Origin: Komagataeibacter rhaeticus
Lineage (GTDB): Bacteria; Pseudomonadota; Alphaproteobacteria; Acetobacterales; Acetobacteraceae
Assembly: GCF_003207855.1 (NCBI RefSeq)
Contig: NZ_NKTZ01000003.1
Coordinates: forward strand, 284,827 to 348,826
DNA length: 64,000 bases
Reading direction: 5' to 3'
The notes below the pieces were generated by a model that saw nothing but the letters and a program-made list of their open reading frames with translations, was not told the DNA's origin and searched no databases. Of the stretch, positions 26,578-35,309 are shown in pieces; positions within the stretch are counted from its first letter, which is position 1; each line of letters opens with the position of its first letter. The position numbers and the translations under genes were made by a program.

Positions 26578-28013
26578 GTCGTTGCCCGTTCCTGATAAGG
26601 GTAAGAAACACCGGGGCGCGCAGCCGCAAGCGTGCTGATGATTACGGCCAGTTTCTCGGCGTAATGCGTGACTTCGGGCAGGCCCATCAGTTCGCCAAAA
26701 CGACCGCGTGCAAGCGGGCCTGCCACAAACAGGCTGCCTTCATGCCGCCCGCCTACGCAGGCACGGCCCAGCGCATCCACATGCAGGCCAAGCCCCGTGG
26801 CATCCACTTCCACCAGCCCTGCGGCCGCAAGCCCCCCGATATAGGGCTGCATGTGCATGATCGCGCCATGCGCGGGGCCGGTAGTGGTAATGATGGCATC
26901 ATAGCAGGCCTCCCACGCGGGCGAACTGCCATGGCGCAGGGTAAGGGCAAACTGCCCGTGCCGCACCCGTGCCGCCACCACGCGGGCGGCCCGAACATCC
27001 AGCATGCCCGCGCGTTCACGCGCACGCAGCACTTCATCAGCCTGGGGGGCGATGCGGAAGCGGTGCGTATCCCAGAACGGTCGCAGGTGGCGGATCAGCC
27101 GCCTGCGTTCCGGAACCGAAAGGGCTGCCCAGATATCGGGGGCCTGCGTGCGGATGCGGTCAAATACGGCCTGCCATGGCTGGCCTGCGTGCCGGGCCAG
27201 TTCGTGGCGTATGCGTTGCAGCAGATGGCGGGCCGTGCGTGCAGGCGGCGAGATGAAATCCCCCACCGGCTTCACCGCCCCTGTCGCATGCCCGTGCGAA
27301 CGTTGCCCACGCCGTGAAATGGCCGTGACCCGGCCCGTATGCCCGCGCGCGGTCAGGCTGACAATCGCATCGGCCATGCTCAGCCCCGACCCCACAACCA
27401 GTACGCTGTCGGTATGGCGGATATCATCCAGCGCACCGGCCTGCCACGGGTTGGTCACGAGTATGGGGTGCTGGCCGGGATGCAGGTCCAGCGCACGCAG
27501 CACACCCGGCGGTTGCGGGGCGGGATGGCTGGTGGCAATGACCACGATATCGGCTGGCAGGGAAACACCCGTCGCATCGGTCACGATCCAGCCGCCATCG
27601 GGCACCCTGTGCACCCCCGTCACCCTGCGGCGCAGATGCGTCAGCACACCCGCATGCAAAAGCGGGGCCAGCCGGTCGGCCACATACCGGCCAAACACGG
27701 CACGGGCGGGGAAAACGTCGCCATCCGGCCGGGTGGCCGCCGGATCATCGGCCAGCGCGCCGGTCCCGCGTATCCAGTTGATGAAGTCATCGGGCTGGCT
27801 GGTATCGATGCTCATGCGGGTGGCTGGCACATTCACCCGGTGCTGCGGATCGCCAGCGCCATAGGCCAGCCCCGCCCCAAGGAAGGGACGCGGCTCGAAC
27901 ACCGTCATGCGTTTCGGGCCACCGCCATCACGCGCCAGATGCCATGCCAGCGCCGCACCGCTGAACCCGCCGCCAATAATGGCGATATGGGGGATGTGAG
28001 GGGAAGATGACAT
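26574..28013 (-). CDS. FAD/NAD(P)-binding protein (NAD_binding_9 type)
   Basis: A 479-residue flavoprotein. The N-terminal dinucleotide fold carries IAIIGGGFSGAALAWHLAR, followed by FLGAGLAYGAGDPQHRVNVPATRMS, typical of the NAD_binding_9 proteins (HI0933-unrelated, often called hydroxyacylglutathione-hydrolase-like or FAD-NAD(P)-binding). A central VLVVGSGLSMADAIVSL is a second nucleotide motif, as in flavin monooxygenases and reductases. A C-terminal GSLFVAGPLARGRFGE segment closes the FAD site. The exact reaction is unknown; relatives occur in sulfonate-use gene clusters. An in-frame GTG at 28031 overlaps the SsuD stop and is an alternative start. Its own stop overlaps the MFS start. Confidence 0.8.
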   Translation of the reverse strand: MSSSPHIPHIAIIGGGFSGAALAWHLARDGGGPKRMTVFEPRPFLGAGLAYGAGDPQHRVNVPATRMSIDTSQPDDFINWIRGTGALADDPAATRPDGDVFPARAVFGRYVADRLAPLLHAGVLTHLRRRVTGVHRVPDGGWIVTDATGVSLPADIVVIATSHPAPQPPGVLRALDLHPGQHPILVTNPWQAGALDDIRHTDSVLVVGSGLSMADAIVSLTARGHTGRVTAISRRGQRSHGHATGAVKPVGDFISPPARTARHLLQRIRHELARHAGQPWQAVFDRIRTQAPDIWAALSVPERRRLIRHLRPFWDTHRFRIAPQADEVLRARERAGMLDVRAARVVAARVRHGQFALTLRHGSSPAWEACYDAIITTTGPAHGAIMHMQPYIGGLAAAGLVEVDATGLGLHVDALGRACVGGRHEGSLFVAGPLARGRFGELMGLPEVTHYAEKLAVIISTLAAARPGVSYPYQERATT

Positions 28014-28027
28014 GGCGCGCCCCACAC

Positions 28028-29197
28028 TCACGCAGCCCGGGTAGGACGGTGGTCACCGGCGATCGTCTCGCCAAACGGCCCCATGTTGTTCAGGTTTGAC
28101 CGGCCACGCACGGGATGGGCGGTGGGCAGGTTGGGCAGGACCAGTTCACCGAACTGATAGGCTTCCTCCAGATGCGGATAGCCCGAGAAGATGAAGCTAT
28201 CGATGCCAAGGCGGCGGTATTCATCAATCCGTTCGGCCACCGTATCGGGGTCACCCACCAGCGCCGTGCCTGCGCCACCGCGCACCAGGCCCACGCCCGC
28301 CCACAGGTTGGGACTGATTTCCAGCCTGTCGCGCTGGCCACCATGCAGCGCGCTCATGCGCGACTGGCCCACGGAATCCATGCGGGCGAAGACCGTCTGG
28401 GCCCTGGCGATGGTGGCGTCATCCAGATGGCTGATCAGGCGGTCGGCCACATGCCAGGCTTCCTCCGCCGTTTCGCGCACGATCACATGCAGGCGGATGC
28501 CGAATGATACCTCCCGCCCCTGTGCATGGGCCAGCTTGCGCACATGGCTGATCTTTTCGGCCACCTGCGCGGGCGGCTCGCCCCATGTCAGGTATTTGTC
28601 GATTGATTTGGCGGCGACATGCGCCGCTGCTTCCGATGAACCGCCAAAGTAAAGCGGTGGCCCGTTTTCCTGAAAGGACGGGAACAGCAGGCGGCCATCC
28701 TTTATGGTGAAGTGCTTCCCTTCAAAACTGACATCCTCGCCACGCAGGAGCGCGCGATAGATATCAAGGAATTCATCGGTGATTTCGTAACGCGTCGCAT
28801 GGTCGGCAAACAGGCCATCGCCCGCGTTTTCCGCCGGGTCGCCCCCCGTTACGATATTGATCAGCAGCCGCCCGTTTGAAAAACGGTCCAGCGTTGCCGT
28901 CATGCGCGCGGCAAGCGTGGGGGACAGCAGGCCCGGCCGCACGGCAATCAGGTAGCGCAGCCGCTCGGTTACGGGGGCCAGGGCGGAGGCCACCACCCAG
29001 CTGTCCTCGCAACTGCGGCCGGTCGGGATCAGGACACCGTAATAGCCCAGCGCGTCGGCTGCCCTTGCCACCTGCTGCAGGTAGGGCAGGTCAACCGGGC
29101 GCCCGCCCTTCTGCGTGCCCAGGTAGCGGCTGTCGCCATGGGTGGGCAGGAACCACAGCACATTGATCTTGTCGGGAATTGCGTAGGACATGCTCAT
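28028..29197 (-). CDS. ssuD: FMNH2-dependent alkanesulfonate monooxygenase
   Basis: A 389-residue luciferase-like monooxygenase matching SsuD along its length. It has [16 protein letters not shown] at the start, [12 protein letters not shown] (Cys63, equal to E. coli SsuD Cys54), [19 protein letters not shown], and [17 protein letters not shown]. The late [19 protein letters not shown] region holds the mobile loop end. SsuD uses FMNH2 and O2 to release sulfite from C1-C14 alkanesulfonates. Cys63 is the only cysteine. Its ATG overlaps the upstream gene's stop. No ssuA, ssuB or ssuC is present nearby, so substrate uptake must be by another route, probably the receptor and MFS carrier in the same operon. 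Confidence 0.92.
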   Translation of the reverse strand: MSMSYAIPDKINVLWFLPTHGDSRYLGTQKGGRPVDLPYLQQVARAADALGYYGVLIPTGRSCEDSWVVASALAPVTERLRYLIAVRPGLLSPTLAARMTATLDRFSNGRLLINIVTGGDPAENAGDGLFADHATRYEITDEFLDIYRALLRGEDVSFEGKHFTIKDGRLLFPSFQENGPPLYFGGSSEAAAHVAAKSIDKYLTWGEPPAQVAEKISHVRKLAHAQGREVSFGIRLHVIVRETAEEAWHVADRLISHLDDATIARAQTVFARMDSVGQSRMSALHGGQRDRLEISPNLWAGVGLVRGGAGTALVGDPDTVAERIDEYRRLGIDSFIFSGYPHLEEAYQFGELVLPNLPTAHPVRGRSNLNNMGPFGETIAGDHRPTRAA

Positions 29198-30624
29198 GAC
29201 GCCTTGGAAAATGTTTCAGATGGAAAAAGCGGGGACGCCGGGGCGTGCAGGGCGGCGGGATCACGGTAGCGGCTGCCGAAATGCTGTTCGGGCAGGCGCG
29301 CGCGGCCTGCGCCAAACAGGCGTTCACGCAGGGTCTCGCCCGGCGTGTAGGCCGTACGGTAGCGCCCGCGCCGCTGGAGTTCGGGGACGACCAGATTGAT
29401 GAAATCCCGCGCGGTCTCGAATGTGTGGTACTGGCGCAGGTTGATGCCATCTATGCCGTCGATGTCCAGCCAGCGCTCGATTTCATCGGCAATCCGGTCT
29501 GGCGTGCCGACAGCGAAGAAGCGCCCCTCGTCAAACGATGCGATCTGGCGCAGCGCGCTGCCCACCGTCTGTTCGGGATGGAAACGTCGGCCCATATTGC
29601 CAAATGGCACGCCCTCGCGTTTCAGGATGTCACCGATGCGGGCATCGGCAGGGTAGCGGCGCAGGTCGATTTCCGCCTGGGCATGCACCAGCGCGCCTTC
29701 CACGCTGTAATACCGGCGATATGTCTCCAGCTTCTTTTCCGCCAGAGACTGCGTGGTATCGGCAATGATCCCGGCCATGACGATAAAACGGATGTCATCG
29801 CCATTACGGCCATGGGCACGGGCGCGTTCGCGCGTGCGGGCAATATTGGCGCGCACCGCCTCGGTCGTCTGGCCGCCGATGAACACGACTTCCGCATGGC
29901 GGGCGGCGAATTCCAGCCCGTCGGGTGATCCCGTCGCCTGGAACAGCACCGGCGTGCGCTGCTGGCCAGGCGAGACCAGATGCGGACCCGCCACACGGAA
30001 GTGCCGGCCCGCGTGATTGATGGGCCTGACCGCATCGGGATTGGCATAAAGGCCCGCCCGCGCGTCATTCACGACCGCATCGTCATCCCAGCTGCCTTCC
30101 CACAGCTTGTACAGCACATCGAGATACTCATCGGCGATGGCGTAGCGCTGCGTGTGGGGGATTTCGTCATCCAGCCCGAAATTGCGCGCGGCACTGCGCA
30201 GATAGGATGTGACGATGTTCCACCCCACGCGCCCGCCGGTCAGCAGGTCGAGCGTGGCCATGCGCCGGGCAAAGGCGAAGGGCGGCTCGTAAGTGGTGGA
30301 AAAGGTCACGCCGAACCCCAGGTTTTCCGTCACCGCCGCCATGGCGGGCACGACCATCAGCGGGTCAAGATTGGGGATCTGCAGCCCCTCGCGCAGGGCG
30401 GCGGCGGTGCCATCGCCAAAACGGTCATAGGTGCCGACGACATCAGCCAGGAAGACCGCGTCGAACAGTCCTTCCTCAGCCAGTTTCGCCACTTCAAGCC
30501 AGTAGGACATCTCCCCGAAGCGGTGGCGGTTATTGCCGGGCGCACGCCACATGCCGTGCACGATATGGCTGACGCAGGCCATCTCGAACAGGTTGACATG
30601 CAACTGTCTGGCGCGCGCGCTCAT
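29194..30624 (-). CDS. FMN-dependent monooxygenase, NtaA/SnaA/DszA family (first copy)
   Basis: A 476-residue class C flavin-dependent monooxygenase. It opens with [19 protein letters not shown] and has [34 protein letters not shown] and [17 protein letters not shown], the same landmarks as the copy at 20740-22125. The C terminus (after the [17 protein letters not shown] segment) is longer. The start at 30624 overlaps the upstream stop (ATGA) and removes a 23-residue low-quality extension. It likely acts with FMNH2 on a sulfone, sulfonate or thioether-type substrate; the exact compound cannot be read from sequence. Only one Cys is present. Confidence 0.88.
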   Translation of the reverse strand: MSARARQLHVNLFEMACVSHIVHGMWRAPGNNRHRFGEMSYWLEVAKLAEEGLFDAVFLADVVGTYDRFGDGTAAALREGLQIPNLDPLMVVPAMAAVTENLGFGVTFSTTYEPPFAFARRMATLDLLTGGRVGWNIVTSYLRSAARNFGLDDEIPHTQRYAIADEYLDVLYKLWEGSWDDDAVVNDARAGLYANPDAVRPINHAGRHFRVAGPHLVSPGQQRTPVLFQATGSPDGLEFAARHAEVVFIGGQTTEAVRANIARTRERARAHGRNGDDIRFIVMAGIIADTTQSLAEKKLETYRRYYSVEGALVHAQAEIDLRRYPADARIGDILKREGVPFGNMGRRFHPEQTVGSALRQIASFDEGRFFAVGTPDRIADEIERWLDIDGIDGINLRQYHTFETARDFINLVVPELQRRGRYRTAYTPGETLRERLFGAGRARLPEQHFGSRYRDPAALHAPASPLFPSETFSKAS

Positions 30625-31898
30625 GCCACGCGCTCCGGATGCTGCCGCGCAGTGTCGGCCTGCGGGGCGGCATCGGTGGTGCGCGCGCGCCACTGGGCGC
30701 CAAAGGCCGTGCCGTTGAGCACAAGGTCACCCAGTTCACGCTGCCGCTGGACCAGCGGGTTGTGCGAGGCCAGCGTGCGCGCATTGCGCCAGTGCCGGTC
30801 CAGCCTGCGGGTGGCACTGGTGGCCGACGCGCCACCGACTTCAAACAGCAGGTTTGCCGCTTCCAGCACCTGTGGCGCCACGATCTGCTGGGCCTGATAG
30901 GCCTGCACCTGCGCCAGGTCGAAGGCAGGGCCGCTTTCCTGCCCCGCCGCCCATGCCGGGAATACGTTCTCCAGCCCGGCGGCCACCTTTTCCACCAGCG
31001 TATCAGCCGAGAAGGACAGTGCTGACAGGCGCCCCACCACACCCTGCACCAGCGGGTCATGGCGCTGGGCCACCTGCCCCGGAATGCCGAAGGTGCGCGT
31101 GCGCGGGCGCACGAAGGCTGTGGCATCACCCACGATGGCCCGCCCGATACCGGCAAGCGTGGCCAGATGGAAAAGCTGGTAATAGGTGGTGAAATATTCG
31201 TTGGTGGGAAAATCGGCCAGTGGGGTGCGCCCCAGGATGTTCCCATCCGGCACGGCCACGTTTTCAAAAATGGTGGTGCCGCTGCCGGTCAGGCGCTGGC
31301 CAAAACCGTCCCAGTCATCGACACGGGTCACGCCGGGGGCCGTGGCGGGCACGGCAAGCTGGATACGGTCCACCCCGTCAGTCGCTACCGCCACGATCCA
31401 TGAGGCATAGAGTGTGCCGGTTGAATAATACTTGGTGCCATCCAGTCTCCACCCCTCCCGCCCCGGCCCGGGCGTGAGCGTTGTCGCGGTGCCGGTGCTG
31501 TCCGTCAGTTCCGCCATGGCGGCCCCGAACAGGGCACCCTGCGCCACCCGTTCCAGCCAGCGCGCGGCCTGCGGGCTGTCGCCTTCATGCAGCCTGCCTT
31601 CGACAAAGGCGAAATGGGCGCGGAAGATCTGCGGCAGGTTTGAATCCGCCTCCGCCAGTTCCGCCAGCAGGGCAAAGGTCTCGGTCAGGGTGGCACCCGT
31701 GCCGCCATGCCGCACGGGCACACGCAGGGCACCAAACCCCGCATCAAGCAGCCAGCGCACCGCGTCATGGGCCAGGACACGATCCTGCTCGCGCGTGACC
31801 GCGCCTTTGGCAATCCGCGCGAAAATGGGGCGCAGCGCCTGTGCCGCCAGCTCAGTCCGGGGGGAAAAACCGCGTGTGGGATGGACCCGATCTGTCAT
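30621..31898 (-). CDS. DszC/SfnB-like flavin-dependent monooxygenase (acyl-CoA dehydrogenase fold)
   Basis: A 425-residue acyl-CoA-dehydrogenase-fold protein: N-terminal helical domain (about 15-120), a beta domain with LFGAAMAELTDS and GTKYYSTGTLYASWI (about 125-215), and a C-terminal helical domain (about 235-390). The RLDGTKYYSTG segment is the mark of the DszC/SfnB branch, which uses reduced flavin to oxidise sulfides or assist sulfone use rather than acyl-CoA. It has no Cys and only two Met in 425 residues. It is the first gene of the operon. Upstream lies an AT-rich intergenic region with a likely promoter. Confidence 0.82.
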   Translation of the reverse strand: MTDRVHPTRGFSPRTELAAQALRPIFARIAKGAVTREQDRVLAHDAVRWLLDAGFGALRVPVRHGGTGATLTETFALLAELAEADSNLPQIFRAHFAFVEGRLHEGDSPQAARWLERVAQGALFGAAMAELTDSTGTATTLTPGPGREGWRLDGTKYYSTGTLYASWIVAVATDGVDRIQLAVPATAPGVTRVDDWDGFGQRLTGSGTTIFENVAVPDGNILGRTPLADFPTNEYFTTYYQLFHLATLAGIGRAIVGDATAFVRPRTRTFGIPGQVAQRHDPLVQGVVGRLSALSFSADTLVEKVAAGLENVFPAWAAGQESGPAFDLAQVQAYQAQQIVAPQVLEAANLLFEVGGASATSATRRLDRHWRNARTLASHNPLVQRQRELGDLVLNGTAFGAQWRARTTDAAPQADTARQHPERVA

Positions 31899-31981
31899 GA
31901 CAACCTCATCATATGGAGGATATTACTATTTTTAGTGAGTGTTTAACTGATCCAACATTAACAACCGATTCATGTGAGTCA

Positions 31982-31987
31982 ATTATA
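31982..31987 (-). promoter_or_regulatory. Candidate -10 element of the sulfur operon
   Basis: TATAAT on the minus strand, about 85 bases upstream of the first sulfur-operon start. The -35 position 17 bases upstream (TTAATC) is weak, so an activator would probably be needed. The site is part of the 12-base palindrome AATTATATAATT. Confidence 0.35.
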
Positions 31988-32037
31988 TAATTTACGTTTA
32001 ATGTGATTAATAAAAAAATAAATGCGATATTATGCTG

Positions 32038-32054
32038 TAATTTATCGTAAATTA
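32038..32054. promoter_or_regulatory. 17-bp inverted repeat upstream of the sulfur operon
   Basis: TAATTTA-TCG-TAAATTA is a perfect palindrome with 7-base arms, about 50 bases upstream of the candidate -10 on the minus strand. The position suits an activator such as CysB, Cbl or SfnR-like proteins. No regulator gene lies in the cluster itself. Confidence 0.4.
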
Positions 32055-32649
32055 TGGTTCTTTCCGGCAGGTCTGAAGTTTAACTTACTGTTTTTAAATT
32101 ATTTTATTTAAGATTGAATACCGTTTTAAATTGTGTTTTGTTTTTCTCATGACAGCCATCCGCTGCCGCATCCATGACGGAAGTGGCAATCCGTCGCACC
32201 CTGCCATCTGATGGTGCGGGCAGGGCCTGCCCCTTTCCCGGTTGCGGTTATATTTTCCGGAACAGGGCTGCGGCGGGCTCCGTGCCGTTCGACCGGTTTT
32301 CCGGCGGCATGTTTTACGTTTTTTATTAGTGAATAAACCTGCCAGCACGAGTCCGGTGCCGCGCAGGTCTGAAAGACGGGACATCCGTCGCATGCAGGGC
32401 CCGGATGCCCGGCAGGCCATGGAAGCCGTCCGGCGCGCAGGCTGAACGGCCTTTTGGGGGATGCTGACAAGAAGTCACATCCCAAAATGCCTTTATGACG
32501 CGCCGATATTTCCAGGCAGGTTTTCAGGCCCACGCGCGGGGCCTGTGCCGGCGGGAAGGCGCGGGCGCGGGGGAAACAGACGCCCGGCCATAAAATGCCT
32601 GTCAGGCCCTTCGCAGCGGGACCTGTTCTGTGGCATAGACAAAAAATGC

Positions 32650-32664
32650 AAATGCGTCGCATTT
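32650..32664. promoter_or_regulatory. Fur-box-like 7-1-7 palindrome
   Basis: AAATGCG-T-CGCATTT, a perfect 15-base palindrome with the 7-1-7 symmetry of Fur sites, 36 bases before the DUF3649 gene start. Its flank (AAAATGCAAATGCG) resembles alphaproteobacterial Fur sites. Together with the iron-linked gene trio downstream it suggests iron control (inference). Confidence 0.5.
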
Positions 32665-32699
32665 ATATATCAAAGCGTAACAGAATTCCGGCAACGGCC

Positions 32700-32984
32700 A
32701 TGGATGCGCGCCGTCGCCCTGCCGTGCCGGCGTGGAACAGGCCGGGCAGTCTCGTACTGGCCTGCCTGCTGTCCTACGGCGTTGCGCATCTGGTGGTCAT
32801 GGACATTGCCCGGCTGCCCGGCCCAGCCACCGGGGAGGCCACCGCGCTGGGCCAGATCATGGCGCTTGCCCTCCTGCCGGTACTCATTGTGCTGGGCTTT
32901 GGTGCCCATGCGCGCCATGTCGGGCTGTTTGTTGTGGGGGGGTGCGGTCTTGCCGCGGCCCTTGTCGGGGCTGTGCTGTCCTGA
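32700..32984 (+). CDS. DUF3649-type small membrane protein
   Basis: A 94-residue protein with two or three hydrophobic segments: SLVLACLLSYGVAHLVV, ALGQIMALALLPVLIVLGF and LFVVGGCGLAAALVGAVLS. Size, topology and position in front of a PepSY gene and a DUF3325-like gene match the DUF3649 family, which travels with siderophore receptors. The stop overlaps the next start (ATGATG-like overlap at 32982-32986). An in-frame ATG at 32652 would add 16 residues but falls inside the Fur-like palindrome, so 32700 is preferred. Confidence 0.7.
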   Translation: MDARRRPAVPAWNRPGSLVLACLLSYGVAHLVVMDIARLPGPATGEATALGQIMALALLPVLIVLGFGAHARHVGLFVVGGCGLAAALVGAVLS

Positions 32985-34468
32985 TGCGTGAGACGCTGCG
33001 CACCCGCATGGGCTGGCTGCATGCCTGGACCGGTTTTGTGGGGGGGCTGGTCATGGTATGCGTATTCGTGACCGGCAGCCTGTCGGTGTTCGATACGGAA
33101 ATCACCCGCTGGATGCAGCCCGAAGTGCGGGTGGCGCCCGGCACGCCCCTGACGCCCGCCGCGCTGGATGTGGCGGCCCGGATGATCCATGAAGGGGAAA
33201 CCCACGGCATACCGGCTTTTCTGGCGCTGCCATCGCCCCGTTCCCCCACGCTGAAAGTCCTGCATTATGACGGGCGTGAATTCACGGGTCCCCAGCTTGA
33301 CCCGCAAACGGGCGTGATCATACCGGCACGGCAGACGGCGGGGGGAGAGTTTTTCTTCCGCTTTCATTATACCCTGTGCATGCAGGGGCCTGCGGGTATC
33401 CTTGCCGTAGACATTCCGGCAATCGGCCTGCTTGTTGCAATCGGCTCGGGCCTTGTCATTCACATCCGGGCACTGCTGCCCGACATCGTGCTGCTGCGCC
33501 TGTCGGCCACGCGCCTGCGGGCATGGCTGGATGCGCATCTGCTGACGGGCGTGCTGTTCCTGCCCTTCATGGTCATGATCACCTATACGGGCGTGCTGGT
33601 GCATGTGGACAGGCTGCTGCCCGCCATTCCCGTGACCAGCCTGTGGTCGCAGGGCAGGCCGGTATCCCGGTCCACGGCCATCCGTCCGCCGCATGTGGCG
33701 CCGTCCCCCGTGTTCCAGCCCCTGCCCCCGCTTGCCCCCCTGCTGGCGGCCGCGCGTGCGCCGCTTGGCGGTCGTGAGGCGGGCTTCATCCTTTTTTCTC
33801 CCGATCACCTGAGCATCTTCGCCAGTGACGCATCAGGCCCCTTCCTGACGCGTGACCATGCCGATTTCCACCTGCCTGATGGCGCACTGCTGGCCACGGC
33901 CGCCACCAGCGGTTCCATCGCCCGCTCCGTGCAACTGCTGCATGGACTGCATTACGCCCGCTTTGCCGCAACGGGACTGCGCTGGCTGTATCTTGTGTCC
34001 GGGCTGTGCGCCACGGCGGTCATTGCCAGCGGGCTGGTCCTGTTTGGCATGAAACGGCGCCGTGACCGGGGGCATACGGTGGCCTTCCGCATCGGGGAAG
34101 GACTGACCATGACCACCCTGGTCGGGCTGCCCGCCAGCCTGTGCGCCCTGCTATGGGCCAGCCGCCTGCTGCCCGCAACGCTGCCGGGACGCGACGGAAC
34201 TGAAATAACGGTATTTTTTACCGTATGGGGCCTGTGCGCCCTGCATGCGCTCACCTGTGCCGTAACCGGGCGTGGCCTGCGGGCGTGGCGCACGCAGCTG
34301 GCCATGTCCGCGGTGCTGGCGGGCGGGCTGCTGCCCCTTGACGGACTGACGGCCCCCGCGGCACTACATGCCGCGCCCGCCATCCACGCGGCGGTGGATG
34401 GCATGGGGCTGGGTGCCGCAAGCCTTGCCCTTTATGTCCTGTCGCACCTGCGGGACAGGGCGGCATGA
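32984..34468 (+). CDS. PepSY-associated TM helix protein (iron-uptake reductase-like)
   Basis: A 494-residue membrane protein of the PepSY_TM family. The first helix region is WLHAWTGFVGGLVMVCVFVTGSLSVF, with a His shortly before the helix. Further helices lie near residues 145-165, 195-215, 345-365, 385-405 and 430-490. HYTL, LHGLHYARF and similar segments hold conserved His residues that in relatives bind haem or metal. Such proteins accompany ferric-siderophore receptors and are thought to reduce iron at the inner membrane. It overlaps the DUF3649 gene and the DUF3325-like gene by a few bases at each end. Confidence 0.82.
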   Translation: MRETLRTRMGWLHAWTGFVGGLVMVCVFVTGSLSVFDTEITRWMQPEVRVAPGTPLTPAALDVAARMIHEGETHGIPAFLALPSPRSPTLKVLHYDGREFTGPQLDPQTGVIIPARQTAGGEFFFRFHYTLCMQGPAGILAVDIPAIGLLVAIGSGLVIHIRALLPDIVLLRLSATRLRAWLDAHLLTGVLFLPFMVMITYTGVLVHVDRLLPAIPVTSLWSQGRPVSRSTAIRPPHVAPSPVFQPLPPLAPLLAAARAPLGGREAGFILFSPDHLSIFASDASGPFLTRDHADFHLPDGALLATAATSGSIARSVQLLHGLHYARFAATGLRWLYLVSGLCATAVIASGLVLFGMKRRRDRGHTVAFRIGEGLTMTTLVGLPASLCALLWASRLLPATLPGRDGTEITVFFTVWGLCALHALTCAVTGRGLRAWRTQLAMSAVLAGGLLPLDGLTAPAALHAAPAIHAAVDGMGLGAASLALYVLSHLRDRAA

Positions 34469-34722
34469 CCTTTCCTGTCGCCCTTGCCGCCTGTCTTGCC
34501 GCCTTTCTGTGCCATGCCCTGCTGCATGGCCGTCGCTACAGGCTGCCCACCCCCCCGCCGGGCCTGCGCCCGGTGGCGTATCTGCTACGGATGGCGGCCC
34601 CGCTGGGCGCGCTGGCCGGGGCCGTGGCCAACCATGGCGTGACGGGCGCACTGCTATGGTTCGCGGCCGCATCCCTTGCCGGGCTTGGGGCGGGGCTGCT
34701 GCTGGCCACACGACAGTACTGA
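34465..34722 (+). CDS. DUF3325-type small membrane protein
   Basis: An 85-residue protein with three hydrophobic segments (FPVALAACLAAFLCHALLH, VAYLLRMAAPLGALAGAVA and WFAAASLAGLGAGLLLA). It overlaps the PepSY gene by ATGA and completes the DUF3649-PepSY-DUF3325 trio of siderophore-uptake loci. Its biochemical role is unknown. Confidence 0.7.
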   Translation: MTFPVALAACLAAFLCHALLHGRRYRLPTPPPGLRPVAYLLRMAAPLGALAGAVANHGVTGALLWFAAASLAGLGAGLLLATRQY

Positions 34723-34758
34723 ACGCCCGTCGCGCCCTTCATCCGGCCCGCAGGCCTT

Positions 34759-35142
34759 TTACCAGCCACCCCAGCCCCATCCCCCGACATACCCCCCATA
34801 CGGATAGCCATAATAGCCGGGATAACCGTAGACAGGATAATCGTAGGGATAGGGTGGCGGGCCATACCAGCCGGGTCCACGGTCCCAGCCGCCCCCCCAG
34901 CCACCACGGCCGCGATCCCAGCCGCCACCGCCACGCGGGCCGCCGCCACGCGGTCCACCAAAACCCGGACCACCATGGCCACCACCCGGCCCACCAAAGC
35001 CGGCACCACCCCCATGCCCGCCCCCACCGGGGCCACCGCCACCGGGGCCGTGCTGCGCGTAAGCATCAGCCGGTACCATGACCGGTGCCGCGGCCAGTGC
35101 CATGGCAACAAAAGCCACAGTCCATGCTTTCGTGTATTTCAT
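34759..35142 (-). CDS. Glycine-rich exported protein
   Basis: A 127-residue protein with a Sec signal peptide (basic MKYTKAW, hydrophobic core VAFVAMALAAAPVMV, cleavage near AYAQ, residue 29). The mature chain is almost wholly Gly, Pro, Trp, Tyr and Arg, in blocks such as GGPGGGHGG and WDRGRGGWGGG, ending in a Tyr/Gly/Pro region. There is no Cys. Similar glycine-rich proteins occur in the envelope of acetic acid and other alphaproteobacteria with no known function. The long upstream intergenic space (35143-35309) should hold its promoter. Confidence 0.75.
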   Translation of the reverse strand: MKYTKAWTVAFVAMALAAAPVMVPADAYAQHGPGGGGPGGGGHGGGAGFGGPGGGHGGPGFGGPRGGGPRGGGGWDRGRGGWGGGWDRGPGWYGPPPYPYDYPVYGYPGYYGYPYGGYVGGWGWGGW

Positions 35143-35309
35143 TGTGGTACTCCTTCACCCTTAACCTGCTACACGGACACGACGAAACAGAGGCGGAATG
35201 TCACATTACTGTATCAGTATCACATTGATCCTGAAGCGCAGCCATGAAGAACCTGCATGTCATGCTTATGGAAAGATGGCAGGCGCCCCGCCATGGGCAT
35301 GGCGCATGC

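Larger units (their letters stand above)
31899..32699. other. Long AT-rich regulatory region between the sulfur operon and the PepSY cluster
   Basis: About 800 bp with no convincing gene. From 31920 to 32150 the DNA is strongly AT-rich and holds promoter-like and palindromic sequences for the minus-strand sulfur operon. From about 32160 to 32640 the composition returns to GC-rich and nothing recognisable was seen. A Fur-like palindrome lies at its right end (32650-32664). Confidence 0.55.

Noticed and set aside
32461..32991. Plus-strand frame overlapping the DUF3649 gene
   Set aside because: The product is Arg/Trp/Pro-rich and out of frame with the small membrane protein that fits the PepSY cluster.
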